Shown: positions 19,323 to 33,033, numbered from the stretch's first letter. The stretch: 64,000 nt of DNA from Marinobacter segnicrescens (GCF_900111555.1 NZ_FOHZ01000006.1:62001-126000), one strand, 5' to 3'. Numbers and translations are program-made. The notes: a model not told the origin generated them from the letters alone.

Positions 19323-20601
19323 AACCATCCCGGCCCCCGGGCCGGGCGCATCCCTTGATCAGTGGCTGACCTACCTGGAGTCCATTCACCCGGTGGAAAT
19401 GGACCTGGGACTGGACAGGGTGCTGCTGGTCCTGCGGCGACTGATGCCGGCCCGGCCAAGGGCCCGGGTGATTACCATTGGCGGCACCAACGGAAAGGGC
19501 AGTACCGTCGCTGCCCTGGAAGCCCTGTTGCTAGCAAGTGGTGAATCGGTCGGCAGCTATACGTCTCCCCACCTGATTGATTACAACGAAAGGGTTCGTG
19601 TTAATGGCAGTAACGCCAGTGATGAGGCCTTTATCCGGGCCTTCGAACAGGTGGAAGTTGCCAGGCGCGACACCACCCTGACGTATTTCGAGTTCGGCAC
19701 CCTGGCGGCCTTTCTGATCATGGCCGAGGCCGGTGTCAGTAACATGGTGCTTGAGGTGGGCCTGGGGGGGCGGTTGGATGCTGTCAACACCCTCGATGCG
19801 GATCTTGCAATTATAACGTCCGTGGACCTGGATCACACCGCCTGGCTGGGTGATGACCGCAATACGATCGGCTTCGAGAAGGCCGGAATTCTCCGTCCAG
19901 GACAAACGGCGATCTACGCAGACCTGGATCCACCCCCTTCGGTGTTGCAGCAAGCCAATGCACAGCGTGTGAACCTTCTCCGGCCCGGTAATGGCTATGT
20001 CGTCCTGCAGGAAGGCGGGCATGTGGCTGTCATGACGGACTCCGGGCACCAGGTCGTCCTTCCCGGCGACCGCCTGCCGGTTCATAGCCTTGCTGCCGCT
20101 GCCGTCGCAGCAACCGAGCTTGGTCTGTCGTTGTCTGACCAGCGTATCGGTGAAGTACTGGCCGGGGTATCGCTGGCGGGAAGGTTTGAGCAGGTCAGTC
20201 ATCACCCGGATGTGTTCCTGGACGTGGGCCATAACCCCCACGCCGCCCAATGGTTGTCCCGCCGGTTGTCATTCCTTCGTCGTACCGGGGGTTATACCCG
20301 CATCGTTGCCGTGTATGGGGGGCTTGCCGATAAAGACTCCGCTGGCGTAGCACGGGCGCTTCTACCTGTCGTGGATCACTGGCTCCTCGGCCGACTGGAT
20401 GTCCCTCGCGGCTTGTCGGCGACAGCCCTTCAGGATCGCCTGGGTTCCGTGATCCCCATGGGCCGACTTACGGTCTGCGACAGCATAAGGGAGGCAATTT
20501 CGGAGGCAATGGCAAGCGCGGGCGCTGAAGGGCTGGTGCTGGTCTTTGGGTCGTTCTTCACAGTGGCTGAAGGGCGTCGCTACTTTTCCGCAAGCCCTTA
20601 A
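19309..20601 (+). CDS. folC: bifunctional folylpolyglutamate/dihydrofolate synthase
   Basis: 430 residues. It adds glutamate to dihydropteroate and to reduced folates. It is a Mur-ligase-like enzyme with the ATP loop [10 protein letters not shown], the [12 protein letters not shown] and [11 protein letters not shown] motifs, and a C-terminal glutamate ligase domain with DVGHNPHAA. The start ATG 19309 lies inside accD. Folate supply links it functionally to metH and purF in the window, though not by operon. Confidence 0.97.
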   Translation: MPGNETIPAPGPGASLDQWLTYLESIHPVEMDLGLDRVLLVLRRLMPARPRARVITIGGTNGKGSTVAALEALLLASGESVGSYTSPHLIDYNERVRVNGSNASDEAFIRAFEQVEVARRDTTLTYFEFGTLAAFLIMAEAGVSNMVLEVGLGGRLDAVNTLDADLAIITSVDLDHTAWLGDDRNTIGFEKAGILRPGQTAIYADLDPPPSVLQQANAQRVNLLRPGNGYVVLQEGGHVAVMTDSGHQVVLPGDRLPVHSLAAAAVAATELGLSLSDQRIGEVLAGVSLAGRFEQVSHHPDVFLDVGHNPHAAQWLSRRLSFLRRTGGYTRIVAVYGGLADKDSAGVARALLPVVDHWLLGRLDVPRGLSATALQDRLGSVIPMGRLTVCDSIREAISEAMASAGAEGLVLVFGSFFTVAEGRRYFSASP

Positions 20602-20627
20602 ATATTGGTCATAGACCCGCTGCCACT

Positions 20628-20656
20628 TTGAGTTGGGGTTTTACGACAGTTATATT
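20628..20656 (+). promoter_or_regulatory. sigma-70 promoter before the SPOR-domain gene
   Basis: TTGAGT (20628-20633), 17-bp spacer, TATATT (20651-20656), in the 134-bp gap after folC. Confidence 0.55.
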
Positions 20657-20735
20657 CAATGGTGTCGATGCCTCGAAAGGGGCTGGTCGTTAACCGGTTA
20701 CAATGCCGGGGGCTGCAACAGGGAGCCGAAGTAAC

Positions 20736-21458
20736 GTGAGTGGATTGAAACAGCGGATTATAGGCGCACTGGTGCTGATTTCACTGGCGGTGATTTTCGT
20801 ACCAATGATGTTTGACGAGCCCCATAACGAGCGGGCTGTGCGTTCCCTGGATATTCCGGAAGAGCCTCCATTCCCGGAGGTGAACGCCCCCGGGGATGCA
20901 GACCGACTTGAGGGTGTGCCGAGCTACCGGGTTGAGGAACTTGACCCTGCTCCAGTCCCCGACGTCATTGAAGCCCCGGCCATGGGCCAGGAGCCTTCGG
21001 TAGCCGGGGACGACTCGGCGTCGGCTGAAGCAGGGGACCCGGTGCCGCTGGTTGGGGAGCAGGACCCCGAAAGCCCGCCTTCGGTCCGGCAGGAAACCCG
21101 GCCCGCAGAAGTTACCGACACCGAGGTTCCTGCCGAAGTTGCTGACAGCGATGCCGGACCCGCGTCCGGCGACGAAGCTTCTGAAGCGGACGCCGACGCC
21201 GATTTCCAGCGCACACTGGAGGGCGCGTGGATCCTCCAGTTGGGCAGCTTTGGTAATGCGGATAACGCGCGCCGCCTGCGTGATAACGTGAGGGAGCGGG
21301 GTTACGGTGCCCACTTGCAGGAGGTCACTCGGGGTGACCAGCGTCTGGTAAGGGTGTTTTCCGGTCCGTTCGCCGAAAAGGCAGAAGCCGAAAAGGCCAA
21401 GTCCGTTCTGGACGAGGCATTCGGCATCAAGTCCCTCGTCACCAAGGGCGAAGGCTGA
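20736..21458 (+). CDS. SPOR-domain cell-division protein (DedD-like)
   Basis: About 240 residues. A single membrane helix (Ile-Gly-Ala-Leu-Val-Leu-Ile-Ser-Leu-Ala) directly after a short basic N-terminus is followed by a long Glu/Pro/Asp-rich periplasmic linker and a C-terminal SPOR domain that begins WILQLGSFGNADNARRL. SPOR domains bind denuded glycan strands at the division septum. The GTG 20736 start gives the canonical DedD beginning (Met-Ser-Gly-Leu-Lys-Gln-Arg-Ile-Ile-Gly) and is preferred to the in-frame ATG at 20703. The order folC-dedD-cvpA-purF is conserved. Confidence 0.88.
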   Translation: MSGLKQRIIGALVLISLAVIFVPMMFDEPHNERAVRSLDIPEEPPFPEVNAPGDADRLEGVPSYRVEELDPAPVPDVIEAPAMGQEPSVAGDDSASAEAGDPVPLVGEQDPESPPSVRQETRPAEVTDTEVPAEVADSDAGPASGDEASEADADADFQRTLEGAWILQLGSFGNADNARRLRDNVRERGYGAHLQEVTRGDQRLVRVFSGPFAEKAEAEKAKSVLDEAFGIKSLVTKGEG

Positions 21459-21535
21459 GACTGTCCGCAGACTGAGCGATGGGGCAGGGCGGCCAGCACG
21501 CCTTCCCGGTTGTGGCTTGCGATGGGGTAATTGGT

Positions 21536-21563
21536 TTGGGTTGCCGGTGATTCCTGATAGAAT
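21536..21563 (+). promoter_or_regulatory. candidate promoter of cvpA-purF
   Basis: TTGGGT (21536-21541), 16-bp spacer, TAGAAT (21558-21563). A spaced inverted repeat CCGGTGAT/ATCACCGG (21544-21551 and 21579-21586) surrounds the -10 box. No PurR-like box is seen. Confidence 0.4.
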
Positions 21564-21593
21564 TCGCGGTTCCTGTTCATCACCGGGTAATTC

Positions 21594-22151
21594 ATGAACG
21601 CGCTGATCTGGATCGACTGGGTCATCATCGCCCTGCTGACAATCTCCACCCTGATCAGCCTGAAAAGGGGCTTTGTCAGGGAAGCCCTGTCGCTCATTAC
21701 CTGGGTGGCAGCGTTCATTGTCGCCCGCACGTTTCATCCGCAAATGCAGTCCCTTCTGGCTGGCACGGTGGAAACTCCCCTGGTTCGCCTGATTGCCGCC
21801 TTTGCTATCCTTTTCGTGGCCACTTTGATTGTCGGCGCCATTATCAACAACCTGATTGGCCACCTGGTCCGGGTAACCGGCCTGAGTGCCACCGACCGTG
21901 TGCTGGGGATGGTTTTCGGGTTGCTGAGGGGCGTGGTCGTTGTTGTGGTCGCCATTGCCTTTACCCGTTACACCCCGCTGGCTGAGGACACCTGGTGGCG
22001 CACCTCCGTAATGATTGAACGGCTTGGTGTGGTCGAGGACTGGTCCCGGCGAACCTTTGGTGATGAATTCGAACGTTTCCTTGGGCCCGCGCCAGACGGT
22101 GACGTGGTCCGGGAGCAGGTGTCCGACGCCGTCAAGGCTCAGGCGCTGTAA
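21594..22151 (+). CDS. cvpA: CvpA family inner-membrane protein
   Basis: 185 residues with four hydrophobic segments, the normal CvpA design (about residues 6-25, 30-50, 62-85 and 100-120). In Escherichia CvpA is needed for colicin V export and bile tolerance; its biochemical role is unclear. It precedes purF by 40 bases, the widely conserved cvpA-purF pair. ATG 21594 is the only good start. Confidence 0.94.
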   Translation: MNALIWIDWVIIALLTISTLISLKRGFVREALSLITWVAAFIVARTFHPQMQSLLAGTVETPLVRLIAAFAILFVATLIVGAIINNLIGHLVRVTGLSATDRVLGMVFGLLRGVVVVVVAIAFTRYTPLAEDTWWRTSVMIERLGVVEDWSRRTFGDEFERFLGPAPDGDVVREQVSDAVKAQAL

Positions 22152-22191
22152 GTAACGCAGTCGTTTCAATGTTCTGGAGAACGCAGCACCC

Positions 22192-23715
22192 ATGTGTGGA
22201 ATTGTAGGAATTGTCAGTACGCAGTATGTCAATCAGGCGTTGTATGACGCTCTGACGGTACTCCAGCACCGGGGTCAGGACGCGGCCGGTATCGTAACCT
22301 TCCAGGATGACCGGTTTTATCTGCGTAAGGACAATGGCCTGGTGCGTGATGTGTTCCGCACCTCCCACATGCGCAGGCTGGTGGGTAACGTTGGCATCGG
22401 TCATGTACGGTATCCCACCGCCGGAAGTTCCAGTTCGGCCGAGGCGCAGCCGTTCTACGTGAACAGTCCCTACGGGATCACACTGGCCCATAACGGCAAC
22501 CTGACTAACGCCGATGACCTGTCCCGGGACCTGTTCCGCACCGACCTGCGCCATATCAACACCAATTCCGACTCGGAAGTGCTGCTCAACGTATTTGCCC
22601 ATGAACTGCAGAAACTGGGCAAGCTCGACCCCAGCAAGGACGAAATCTTTGCTGCAGTGCGTGCCGTACACCAGCGCTGCCGGGGAGCCTATGCGGTGAT
22701 TGCCATGATTACCGGCTACGGCATCGTCGGCTTCCGTGACCCTAACGGTATCCGTCCGGCCTGTTACGGTGTGCGGGAGACCGCGGAGGGCAAGGAATAC
22801 ATGATTGCCTCTGAAAGCGTGGCCCTGAGCGCAGCCGGGTTCAAACTGGTGCGGGACATAGCGCCGGGTGAAGCGGTGTATATCGAAACTGATGGCACGC
22901 TCTATACCCAGCAGTGCGCAGAGGCTCCGAGCCTGAATCCCTGTATCTTCGAGCATGTCTACTTCGCGCGGCCCGACTCCATCATGGACCAGGTGTCGGT
23001 CTACAAGGCCCGGCTGCGCATGGGTGAAACCCTGGCTGACAAGGTGCTTCGCGAGCGCCCTGACCACGATATTGATGTAGTGGTGCCCATCCCGGATACC
23101 AGCCGGACCTCTGCGCTTCAGATGGCCCACCGGCTCGGCGTGAAGTTCCGGGAAGGCTTCATCAAGAATCGCTATATCGGCCGAACCTTCATCATGCCGG
23201 GTCAGAAGATGCGCAAGAAGTCGGTGCGCCAGAAGCTCAATCCCATTGACCTGGAATTCCGTGGCAAGAATGTAATGCTGGTTGACGACTCCATCGTGCG
23301 AGGGACCACCTGCCATGAAATTATCCAGATGGCCCGTGACGCCGGGGCCCGCAAGGTCTACTTCGCCTCGGCCGCTCCCCCGGTACGTTTTCCCAATGTT
23401 TACGGCATCGATATGCCATCCCCCGGGGAACTGATTGCCCACGACCGCACCGTGGAAGAGATCCAGACCCTGATTGGGGCTGACTGGCTGGTCTACCAGG
23501 ACCTTGAAGACCTGATCTCCTGCGTTAACGATGTGAACCCGGACATAGAGGGCTGGGAGTGTTCCGTATTCAATGGAAAGTACATTACCGGCGACGTTGA
23601 CGACGCCTACCTGGCCAGGCTGGATGCGCAGCGCCGGGATGAGGCCCGTGAAGCGGCCCAGGCCGGGCTCCCCGAAGACAACGGTATTATCGACCTGCAC
23701 AACGACGAAGACTGA
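22192..23715 (+). CDS. purF: amidophosphoribosyltransferase
   Basis: 507 residues. It makes 5-phosphoribosylamine from PRPP and glutamine, the first step of purine synthesis. The protein begins Met-Cys-Gly-Ile-Val-Gly, so C2 becomes the N-terminal nucleophile of the glutaminase domain after Met removal. The C-terminal half has the PRPP loop [13 protein letters not shown]. There is no long propeptide, as in other Gammaproteobacteria. Confidence 0.98.
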   Translation: MCGIVGIVSTQYVNQALYDALTVLQHRGQDAAGIVTFQDDRFYLRKDNGLVRDVFRTSHMRRLVGNVGIGHVRYPTAGSSSSAEAQPFYVNSPYGITLAHNGNLTNADDLSRDLFRTDLRHINTNSDSEVLLNVFAHELQKLGKLDPSKDEIFAAVRAVHQRCRGAYAVIAMITGYGIVGFRDPNGIRPACYGVRETAEGKEYMIASESVALSAAGFKLVRDIAPGEAVYIETDGTLYTQQCAEAPSLNPCIFEHVYFARPDSIMDQVSVYKARLRMGETLADKVLRERPDHDIDVVVPIPDTSRTSALQMAHRLGVKFREGFIKNRYIGRTFIMPGQKMRKKSVRQKLNPIDLEFRGKNVMLVDDSIVRGTTCHEIIQMARDAGARKVYFASAAPPVRFPNVYGIDMPSPGELIAHDRTVEEIQTLIGADWLVYQDLEDLISCVNDVNPDIEGWECSVFNGKYITGDVDDAYLARLDAQRRDEAREAAQAGLPEDNGIIDLHNDED

Positions 23716-23728
23716 GGCTAGCACCACC

Positions 23729-24952
23729 ATGACGCAAAGCCGCGAAGAGCACATCATGATTCCGGAAGCAGACCTGGACGGGGTCTCAGTGGACACCCTC
23801 GCGGTACGGGCCGGCCAGCACCGGACCGGAGAGCTGGAACACAGTGACGCTATCTTTCCCACGTCCAGCTTTGTCTATGGGAGTGCCGCCCAGGCGGCGG
23901 CACGGTTCGGCGGTGAGGAGCCTGGCAATATCTACTCCCGTTTCACCAATCCGACCGTAAAGGCATTCGAGGAGCGCATTGCCGCCATGGAAGGAGGGGA
24001 GCGAGCCGTTGCCACTGCCTCCGGTATGGCGGCTATCCTGGCAACCTGCATGTCGATGCTGCAGAGTGGGGATCACGTGGTCTGCTCCCGGGGGGTCTTC
24101 GGGACCACCAACGTGCTTTTCCAGAAGTACCTGGCCCGCTTTGGCGTGAGCACAACCTTTGTCGGACTCACTGACATGGATGGCTGGCGTGATGCGGTAA
24201 CCGGGAACACCCGCATGCTATTTATCGAGACCCCGTCGAATCCGCTGTGCGAGGTGGCCGATATGTCCGCACTGGCGGAGCTGGCCCATGCCCATGGTGC
24301 ACTGTTTGTGGTGGACAACTGTTTCTGCACACCGGTACTGCAGCGCCCGCTGGAATTCGGAGCCGACATCGTGATCCACTCCGCCACCAAGTACCTGGAT
24401 GGACAGGGACGGTGTGTTGGCGGTGTGGTGGTTGGCAGTGCTTCGCTGATGGAAGAGGTATACGGATTCCTGCGCTCGGCGGGGCCCACCATGAGTCCGT
24501 TTAATGCCTGGGTGTTCCATAAGGGTCTGGAAACCTTACCAATCCGTATGCGTGCGCATTGTGAGAATGCGCTACAGTTGGCCCGTTGGCTGGAGCAGCA
24601 GTCAGCGGTGGAGAAGGTCTATTACGCCGGGCTGGAAAGCCACCCCCAACATCAGCTGGCATGTCGCCAGCAGAGCGGCTTCGGCGGTGTGTTGTCGTTC
24701 ACCGTGAGAGGCGGCCAGGCTGAAGCCTGGGCCTTTATTGATGCCACTCGCATGGTGTCCATTACTGCCAACCTGGGTGATGTGAAAACCACCATCACCC
24801 ATCCCGGCACCACCACTCATGGCCGCCTGTCGCCGGACGACAAGGCACTGGCGGGGATCACTGACAACCTGATCCGCCTGTCGGTGGGCATCGAGGCCCT
24901 CGAAGACCTGAAAAACGACATGAAGCGGGGGCTGCAGGCCCTCCAGAATTGA
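23729..24952 (+). CDS. metZ: O-succinylhomoserine sulfhydrylase
   Basis: 407 residues, Cys/Met-metabolism PLP enzyme family. It condenses O-succinylhomoserine with sulfide to homocysteine, which metH (54988) then methylates. The PLP lysine is K221 in HSATKYLDGQG. The start ATG 23729 is 13 bases after purF and removes a spurious in-frame extension into purF. metZ after purF is the Pseudomonas arrangement, which supports metZ over metY, metB or metC. Sulfide would come from the sulfite reductase at 52476. Confidence 0.94.
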   Translation: MTQSREEHIMIPEADLDGVSVDTLAVRAGQHRTGELEHSDAIFPTSSFVYGSAAQAAARFGGEEPGNIYSRFTNPTVKAFEERIAAMEGGERAVATASGMAAILATCMSMLQSGDHVVCSRGVFGTTNVLFQKYLARFGVSTTFVGLTDMDGWRDAVTGNTRMLFIETPSNPLCEVADMSALAELAHAHGALFVVDNCFCTPVLQRPLEFGADIVIHSATKYLDGQGRCVGGVVVGSASLMEEVYGFLRSAGPTMSPFNAWVFHKGLETLPIRMRAHCENALQLARWLEQQSAVEKVYYAGLESHPQHQLACRQQSGFGGVLSFTVRGGQAEAWAFIDATRMVSITANLGDVKTTITHPGTTTHGRLSPDDKALAGITDNLIRLSVGIEALEDLKNDMKRGLQALQN

Positions 24953-25009
24953 TGCCGGCGGTATCGACGCTTTCGCCATTTCATCAGCAAAGGATCATGT
25001 CCCGACTTC

Positions 25010-27559
25010 ATGGCTAAAACCGGCAAGCAAGAGCAAGCCCCAGCGGCTCTCACCGAAAAACAGCAAAGGTTCCGTCGCCTGGTCGCCCAAGGCGCCAGGG
25101 AAGGCTTGGTTATTGCGCTGATTGCCATGGCCATTTTCCTGGCCATGGCGCTGGCGACCTACAGTGCAGCGGACCCCGGGTGGGCGTCGATCGGCCATGA
25201 TGTTCGGGTCGATAACTCAGCTGGCCGTTTCGGGGCCTGGCTGGCCAGCCTGATGATGGATGTATTCGGCCAGGTTTCCTATCTGTTTCCGCTGATGGTC
25301 GCAGGTTATGCACTGTTGTTGATACGTCTGCGCCATGACCCACTGGAGATGCACTGGCCGCTGTTGCTGGTGCGCGCCGGTGGTTTCCTGCTTATCCTTC
25401 TGTCCGCGTGCAGCTTGCTGGCACTCTATTCCCTGTTTGGCCTCGGAGCTGCCTCCGGAGGCGTTCTGGGGCAGGCGGTGTCTTCCGCGATGGTTCGTTT
25501 CTTTAACTTGCCCGCTACCACCCTGATCCTGGTGGCAATCTTCCTGTTTGCATTGACGGTGACCACGGGACTGTCCTGGTTCAGCCTGATGGACAGGGTA
25601 GGGGGCTATACCCTGGAAGGCATGCTCTGGCTTCGCGGACTCTTCGCCTCGGGAGATGGGCCGGATGCCTCCCCGAAAAAGGAGCCGCCCCGGAAGGAAC
25701 CGGAGCCTCCGCTACTGACCTCTGACAATGAGGTCTCTGACAAGCCGTCCTGGTGGCGACGCTTGTGGCCGTTTGGTGGCACCGAAAGACCGGTTCAGGA
25801 CCACGGCTCATCCGATCATGGCAAGCAGCAAACCGGTTCTGCGCGTCGTCGTCCTGATGACGACGAACCTGTCTTGCTTGAGAGTTTCAGCTCCCGCGAT
25901 GACGCAGAACCCGAACCAGAGTCCGTCAGGCCGGCAAAGGCCGCCGGTGTCGCCAGCAAAGTGAAGATCTCGCCGTTCAAGCGGGACGACAACACGGACT
26001 CCGAGAAGGAAAAGACCCGTAAGCAGGCTTCGCTGTTCGAGGACCTGGAAAGTCCGATTCCGCCACTGACATTGCTCGACCCCCCCGACGAGCACCAGGA
26101 AAAAGGCTATTCCGAGGAATCCCTGGAACATATGTCCCGCATGCTTGAAGAAAAGCTGGCGGACTTCGGCGTAACGGTCGAAGTGGTGGAGGTAAACCCG
26201 GGGCCTGTCATTACCCGTTTTGAGATTAAGCCGGCGCCGGGCGTCAAGGTCAGCAAAATCTCGAACCTCGCGAAAGACCTGGCCCGCTCACTTGCGGTAC
26301 TGAGCGTTCGTGTGGTCGAGGTTATCCCGGGAAAATCGGTGGTGGGCATCGAAATCCCCAACGAAAAGCGCCAGATGGTTCGCCTCAGCGAGGTTCTTGG
26401 CGCCCGGGTATTCACCGAGTCCTCTTCGCCGCTGACCCTCGCCCTGGGGAACGACATTGGGGGTAACCCCATGGTAGCCAACCTGGCGAAGATGCCTCAC
26501 TTGCTGGTGGCCGGTACCACCGGCTCGGGCAAGTCGGTGGGGGTTAACGCCATGCTGCTAAGCATGTTGCTGAAAGCCACGCCGGATGAGGTTCGCTTCA
26601 TCATGGTGGACCCCAAGATGCTGGAGTTGAGCATCTATGAGGGTATCCCTCATCTGCTCTCACCTGTGGTGACGGACATGAAGGAGGCCGCCAACGCCTT
26701 GCGGTGGTGTGTGGCCGAGATGGAGCGCCGCTACAAGCTCATGGCAAACCTGGGTGTCCGGAATATCGCAGGCTACAACCGCAAGGTGAAGGATGCCCGT
26801 ACCGCGGGGGAACCCCTGCTTGACCCTCTCTGGAAGCCGGACGAATACCTGGAAAACGACGAGCAGCAGCGCCCCGAACTGGACACACTGCCGTTTATCG
26901 TGGTTGTGATCGACGAGTTCGCCGACATGATGATGATTGTCGGCAAGAAGGTGGAGGAGCTCATTGCCCGTATTGCCCAGAAGGCCCGGGCGGCTGGAAT
27001 CCACCTCATTCTGGCGACCCAGCGTCCGTCGGTAGATGTCATTACTGGCCTGATCAAGGCGAACATTCCCACCCGGATTTCCTTCCAGGTGTCGTCGAAG
27101 ATCGACTCCCGTACCGTGCTGGACCAGGGGGGGGCAGAGCAGTTGCTTGGTCATGGCGATATGCTCTACCTGCCGCCTGGCTCCGGGCTGCCGGTCCGCG
27201 TCCACGGGGCCTTTGTGGATGATGATGAGGTGCACCGGATTGTGAATGCCTGGAAGGCCCGTGGGGAACCCGAGTACGTCGATGATGTCCTTAATGGGGC
27301 CGAGGGCGAGAGTTTGCCCGGTGTGCCCACCCTGAGCGAGGGGGGTGACGATAGTGAAGGTGACGCCCTGTTCGATGAGGCTGTTGCCTTTGTGACGGAG
27401 GGTCGTCGGGTCTCCATTTCTTCCGTTCAACGCAAGTTCAAGATTGGCTATAACCGTGCCGCCAACCTGGTGGACGCCATGGAAGCCGCCGGTGTTGTGA
27501 GCCCGGCCGGCCATAACGGTGCCCGGGAAGTTCTGGCACCGCCACCCCCGAAAGCCTGA
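25010..27559 (+). CDS. ftsK: DNA translocase FtsK
   Basis: 849 residues. FtsK sits at the division septum, pumps chromosome ends and activates XerCD at dif. The N-terminal part has four to five membrane spans (roughly residues 33-195). A Pro/Glu/Arg-rich linker of only about 150 residues follows, shorter than in Escherichia. The RecA-like motor has Walker A GTTGSGKS (502-509) and a Walker B ending in [11 protein letters not shown]. The gamma winged-helix DNA-reading domain (about 780-842) contains [20 protein letters not shown]. The best Shine-Dalgarno (AGGA 24991-24994) is 15 bases from ATG 25010 and lies before a seven-codon open frame whose TAA overlaps the ftsK start region. Confidence 0.97.
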   Translation: MAKTGKQEQAPAALTEKQQRFRRLVAQGAREGLVIALIAMAIFLAMALATYSAADPGWASIGHDVRVDNSAGRFGAWLASLMMDVFGQVSYLFPLMVAGYALLLIRLRHDPLEMHWPLLLVRAGGFLLILLSACSLLALYSLFGLGAASGGVLGQAVSSAMVRFFNLPATTLILVAIFLFALTVTTGLSWFSLMDRVGGYTLEGMLWLRGLFASGDGPDASPKKEPPRKEPEPPLLTSDNEVSDKPSWWRRLWPFGGTERPVQDHGSSDHGKQQTGSARRRPDDDEPVLLESFSSRDDAEPEPESVRPAKAAGVASKVKISPFKRDDNTDSEKEKTRKQASLFEDLESPIPPLTLLDPPDEHQEKGYSEESLEHMSRMLEEKLADFGVTVEVVEVNPGPVITRFEIKPAPGVKVSKISNLAKDLARSLAVLSVRVVEVIPGKSVVGIEIPNEKRQMVRLSEVLGARVFTESSSPLTLALGNDIGGNPMVANLAKMPHLLVAGTTGSGKSVGVNAMLLSMLLKATPDEVRFIMVDPKMLELSIYEGIPHLLSPVVTDMKEAANALRWCVAEMERRYKLMANLGVRNIAGYNRKVKDARTAGEPLLDPLWKPDEYLENDEQQRPELDTLPFIVVVIDEFADMMMIVGKKVEELIARIAQKARAAGIHLILATQRPSVDVITGLIKANIPTRISFQVSSKIDSRTVLDQGGAEQLLGHGDMLYLPPGSGLPVRVHGAFVDDDEVHRIVNAWKARGEPEYVDDVLNGAEGESLPGVPTLSEGGDDSEGDALFDEAVAFVTEGRRVSISSVQRKFKIGYNRAANLVDAMEAAGVVSPAGHNGAREVLAPPPPKA

Positions 27560-27577
27560 TCCATCAGGAGGTTCCAG

Positions 27578-28219
27578 ATGATCAAAACCGGTCGTGTAAT
27601 ATTGGCCTCATTCGCGCTCCTGCTCTTTGCGACCGGCACAGTCCGGGCAGAGCAACAAGCTGCCGATCGACTGGCGGATGTCCTTGGCGGCTATTCCACC
27701 TTTCAGGCAGCTTTTACCCAGGTCGTTGCGGACGAACAGGGCAGGGTTATGCAGCAAACCACCGGTAATCTGAAGGCCAAGCGTCCGGGCCTGTTCTACT
27801 GGGAAACCGATCCCCCTGCCAACCAGTTTATCGTTAGTGATGGCGAGACCGTTGAACTCTACGATCCAGACCTGGAGCAGGTCACCGTCCAGGAACTGGA
27901 CGAGCAGGTGAGTACAACCCCGGCTTTGTTGCTCAGTGGCGAAACCGAAGGCCTGGCCGAGACCTACGAGATCACGGAAGAGCGCTATGGTGACAGCACC
28001 CGTGAATATACCCTCTTGCCCCGCAGTGAGGATTCGCTGTTCGTCTCGCTGACCCTTACCTTCTATAACGGAGAGCTTCAGGCCATGCGCCTGGATGACT
28101 CCCTGGCCCAGCGCACGGAGCTGGAATTCGGCAATATCCGCATCAACGAGCCCGTGCCGGATGGGGCGTTCGAGCTGGATTACCCTGACTCGGTAGATGT
28201 GATTCAGGGCATTCAGTAA
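27578..28219 (+). CDS. lolA: outer-membrane lipoprotein carrier LolA
   Basis: 213 residues with a signal peptide ending Val-Arg-Ala-Glu. LolA collects lipoproteins from LolCDE and carries them across the periplasm to LolB. The beta-sheet core shows the usual FQAAFTQVV and KRPGLFYWETDPP segments. It starts 19 bases after ftsK with CAGGAGG and ends in TAATG shared with rarA. Confidence 0.96.
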   Translation: MIKTGRVILASFALLLFATGTVRAEQQAADRLADVLGGYSTFQAAFTQVVADEQGRVMQQTTGNLKAKRPGLFYWETDPPANQFIVSDGETVELYDPDLEQVTVQELDEQVSTTPALLLSGETEGLAETYEITEERYGDSTREYTLLPRSEDSLFVSLTLTFYNGELQAMRLDDSLAQRTELEFGNIRINEPVPDGAFELDYPDSVDVIQGIQ

Positions 28220-29568
28220 TGCAGGACAGCCTGTTCGACAACCAGCCGGGATTTGAACCCCTGGCCGCCCGCATGCGACCGCGTAACCTTGATGAATACG
28301 TTGGCCAGGCCCACCTGGTCGGGCCTGGAAAGCCCCTTCGCATGGCGGTCGAGCAGGGTCAGTTGCATTCAATGATCCTCTGGGGGCCGCCAGGCGTTGG
28401 CAAGACCACCTTCGCCCGGTTGCTGGCCAGTGTCGGGGATATGGGCTACGAAACGCTCTCAGCGGTACTGGCGGGCGTGAAAGATATCCGTGCCGCGGTG
28501 GACCGGGCGCGAAGTCGCAAGCAGGCAGAGGGAAGGGATACCTTACTGTTTGTTGACGAGGTCCACCGCTTCAACAAGAGTCAGCAGGATGCGTTCCTGC
28601 CCCATATCGAGGATGGTACCTTCATATTTGTGGGGGCGACCACTGAAAATCCCTCCTTTGAGTTGAACAGCGCACTGCTGTCCCGAACCCGGGTCTATGT
28701 CCTGAAAAACCTTGAAGAACCTGACCTGATCGCGCTTCTGCAGCGGGCATTGACCTCCGCAGAGGGGTTGGCAGGGAAGGTCAGAGTGAGTGAAGACGTG
28801 CTCGCAATGATCGCCAGTGCCGGCGGGGGTGACGCGCGGCGGGCGTTGAACGTGCTGGAGGTGGCGTCGGATCTCGCTGAGCCCGGGGTGGAAGGTATTC
28901 CCGAGATCACCGAAACGGTTCTCGAGCTGGTGCTGCAAAGCAGCCTGAGGCGCTTCGACAAGGGCGGCGATGTTTTCTACGATCAGATATCTGCTCTGCA
29001 TAAAGCTGTGCGCGGCTCTGACCCTGATGCTTCCCTGTACTGGATGTGTCGCATGCTCGATGGAGGCGCTGAGCCGGTGTACGTGGCCCGGCGGCTGGTC
29101 CGGATCGCCTCCGAAGACATCGGCAATGCTGATCCCCGGGCCCTGAGACTTTGCCTGGACGCGTGGGACGTTCAGGAGCGGCTCGGATCGCCGGAAGGTG
29201 AGCTGGCCATGGCCCAGGCGGTCATCTACCTGGCACTGGCACCGAAGAGCAATGCTGTCTATAACGCCTACAACCGTTGCATGGCGGACATCCGACAAGA
29301 TCCGGACTATCAGGTGCCGGTGCATATCCGGAATGCCCCGACGGCCTTGATGAAGGACCTCGGCTACGGTGAGGAGTACCGCTACGCCCACGATGAACCC
29401 GATGCCTTTGCCGCCGGGGAGGCTTATCTTCCGGAAGATATTCACCAACGCCGATATTACATGCCGGTGCCACGGGGGCTTGAAATCCGGCTGGGCGAGA
29501 AACGTGAGCGGCTGGACGCCATGAACCGGGCCAGTGATCGTCAGCGCTATCCTTCCGGCTCGCGCTGA
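28219..29568 (+). CDS. rarA: replication-associated recombination protein RarA (MgsA)
   Basis: 449 residues. It is an AAA+ ATPase related to clamp loaders that acts at stalled forks. Walker A is GPPGVGKT, Walker B is [18 protein letters not shown], and sensor 1 is GATTENPSF. The C-terminal tetramerisation region with VYNAYN and [10 protein letters not shown] is complete. It overlaps lolA by one base. The ftsK-lolA-rarA-serS string is conserved in Pseudomonas; the crcB gene that often lies before serS is absent here. Confidence 0.97.
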   Translation: MQDSLFDNQPGFEPLAARMRPRNLDEYVGQAHLVGPGKPLRMAVEQGQLHSMILWGPPGVGKTTFARLLASVGDMGYETLSAVLAGVKDIRAAVDRARSRKQAEGRDTLLFVDEVHRFNKSQQDAFLPHIEDGTFIFVGATTENPSFELNSALLSRTRVYVLKNLEEPDLIALLQRALTSAEGLAGKVRVSEDVLAMIASAGGGDARRALNVLEVASDLAEPGVEGIPEITETVLELVLQSSLRRFDKGGDVFYDQISALHKAVRGSDPDASLYWMCRMLDGGAEPVYVARRLVRIASEDIGNADPRALRLCLDAWDVQERLGSPEGELAMAQAVIYLALAPKSNAVYNAYNRCMADIRQDPDYQVPVHIRNAPTALMKDLGYGEEYRYAHDEPDAFAAGEAYLPEDIHQRRYYMPVPRGLEIRLGEKRERLDAMNRASDRQRYPSGSR

Positions 29569-29634
29569 GCCCCACACATTCGGTGGTTTTATCCCCCCCC
29601 GGCTGACCATAACCGGCGAATTGGCAGCCACGCC

Positions 29635-31894
<2,260 letters not shown>

Positions 31895-31959
31895 ATTCCA
31901 GCCAGGGAAGGGGAGCAAGGGCGGACCGTATTACCGGACCGCCTCAGTATCGATGCAGA

Positions 31960-33033
31960 TCAGCCCAGACGGCGTGGCAGTACGTCTTTCAGTTTATCCC
32001 GCATTTCGCGCAGGGCTTTTTCGGTGGTTTCCCAGTCGATACAGGCATCGGTTACCGATACGCCGTACTTCAGGTCGGCCAGGTTTTCCGGAATGGGCTG
32101 GTTGCCCCAGTTCAGGTTGCTTTCAATCATCAGGCTCTGGATAGAGCGATTGCCTTCCAGTATCTGGTGGGTGACATCCTGCATCACCAACGGCTGGATA
32201 GCCGGATCCTTGTTGGAGTTTGCGTGACTGCAATCCACCATGATGGACTTGCGTACCCCTGCCTTCTCCAGGGCTTGTTCACACAAGGTTACGCTCACAG
32301 AGTCGTAATTTGGCTTTCCGCCGCCTCCGCGAAGTACCACGTGGCCATACTTGTTACCTCGCGTACGGATGATGGCGCCTTTGCCCTGCTGATCGATGCC
32401 CAGGAAAGAATGGGGGTGGGATACTGACTTCAGGGCGTTGACGGCCACATCGAGGCTGCCATCGGTGCCGTTCTTGAAGCCAATGGCCATGGACAGGCCG
32501 CTGCTCATCTCCCGGTGAGTCTGGGACTCAGTGGTACGGGCGCCAATGGCGGACCATGAAATACTGTCCTGCAAATACTGGGGTAAGGTTGGATCCAGGG
32601 CCTCGGTAGCCGTCGGCAACCCAATCTCGGCGATATCCAGCAGCAGGCGGCGGCCAATATGCAGCCCCTGTTCGATGTCAAAGGAGTCGTCCAGGTGCGG
32701 GTCGTTGATCAAACCCTTCCAGCCCACGGTCGTACGTGGTTTCTCGAAATACACCCGCATGACGATGTACAGGGTATCACTGACTTCATCCGCCAGGGCC
32801 TTGAGACGGCGGGCGTATTCAAGGGCTGCCTCTACGTCATGTACCGAGCAGGGGCCAACCACAACAAACAGGCGGTGGTCCTTGCCGTCAAGAATGTCAT
32901 AGATGGTTTGCCGACCTTCTGTCACGGTGGCGGCGGCCTTGTCAGTGAGGGGCAGTTCCCGTTTCAGGGCTTCCGGGGTGATCAGCGGCTCTTGACTGGC
33001 CACGTTCAGATTCTCTAGTTGCTTGCCGGACAT
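31960..33033 (-). CDS. 3-deoxy-7-phosphoheptulonate (DAHP) synthase, class I
   Basis: 357 residues, the AroF/AroG/AroH family. It condenses phosphoenolpyruvate and erythrose 4-phosphate to open the shikimate pathway. VVGPCSVHD, the KPRTTVGWKG loop and the late DCSHANSNKDP metal site are present. Which aromatic amino acid inhibits it cannot be read safely from the sequence. ATG 33033 is used. The upstream region (33034-33278) is shared with a divergent gene and holds a TTGAC/GTCAA dyad (33130-33141), but no clear promoter. Confidence 0.95.
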   Translation of the reverse strand: MSGKQLENLNVASQEPLITPEALKRELPLTDKAAATVTEGRQTIYDILDGKDHRLFVVVGPCSVHDVEAALEYARRLKALADEVSDTLYIVMRVYFEKPRTTVGWKGLINDPHLDDSFDIEQGLHIGRRLLLDIAEIGLPTATEALDPTLPQYLQDSISWSAIGARTTESQTHREMSSGLSMAIGFKNGTDGSLDVAVNALKSVSHPHSFLGIDQQGKGAIIRTRGNKYGHVVLRGGGGKPNYDSVSVTLCEQALEKAGVRKSIMVDCSHANSNKDPAIQPLVMQDVTHQILEGNRSIQSLMIESNLNWGNQPIPENLADLKYGVSVTDACIDWETTEKALREMRDKLKDVLPRRLG

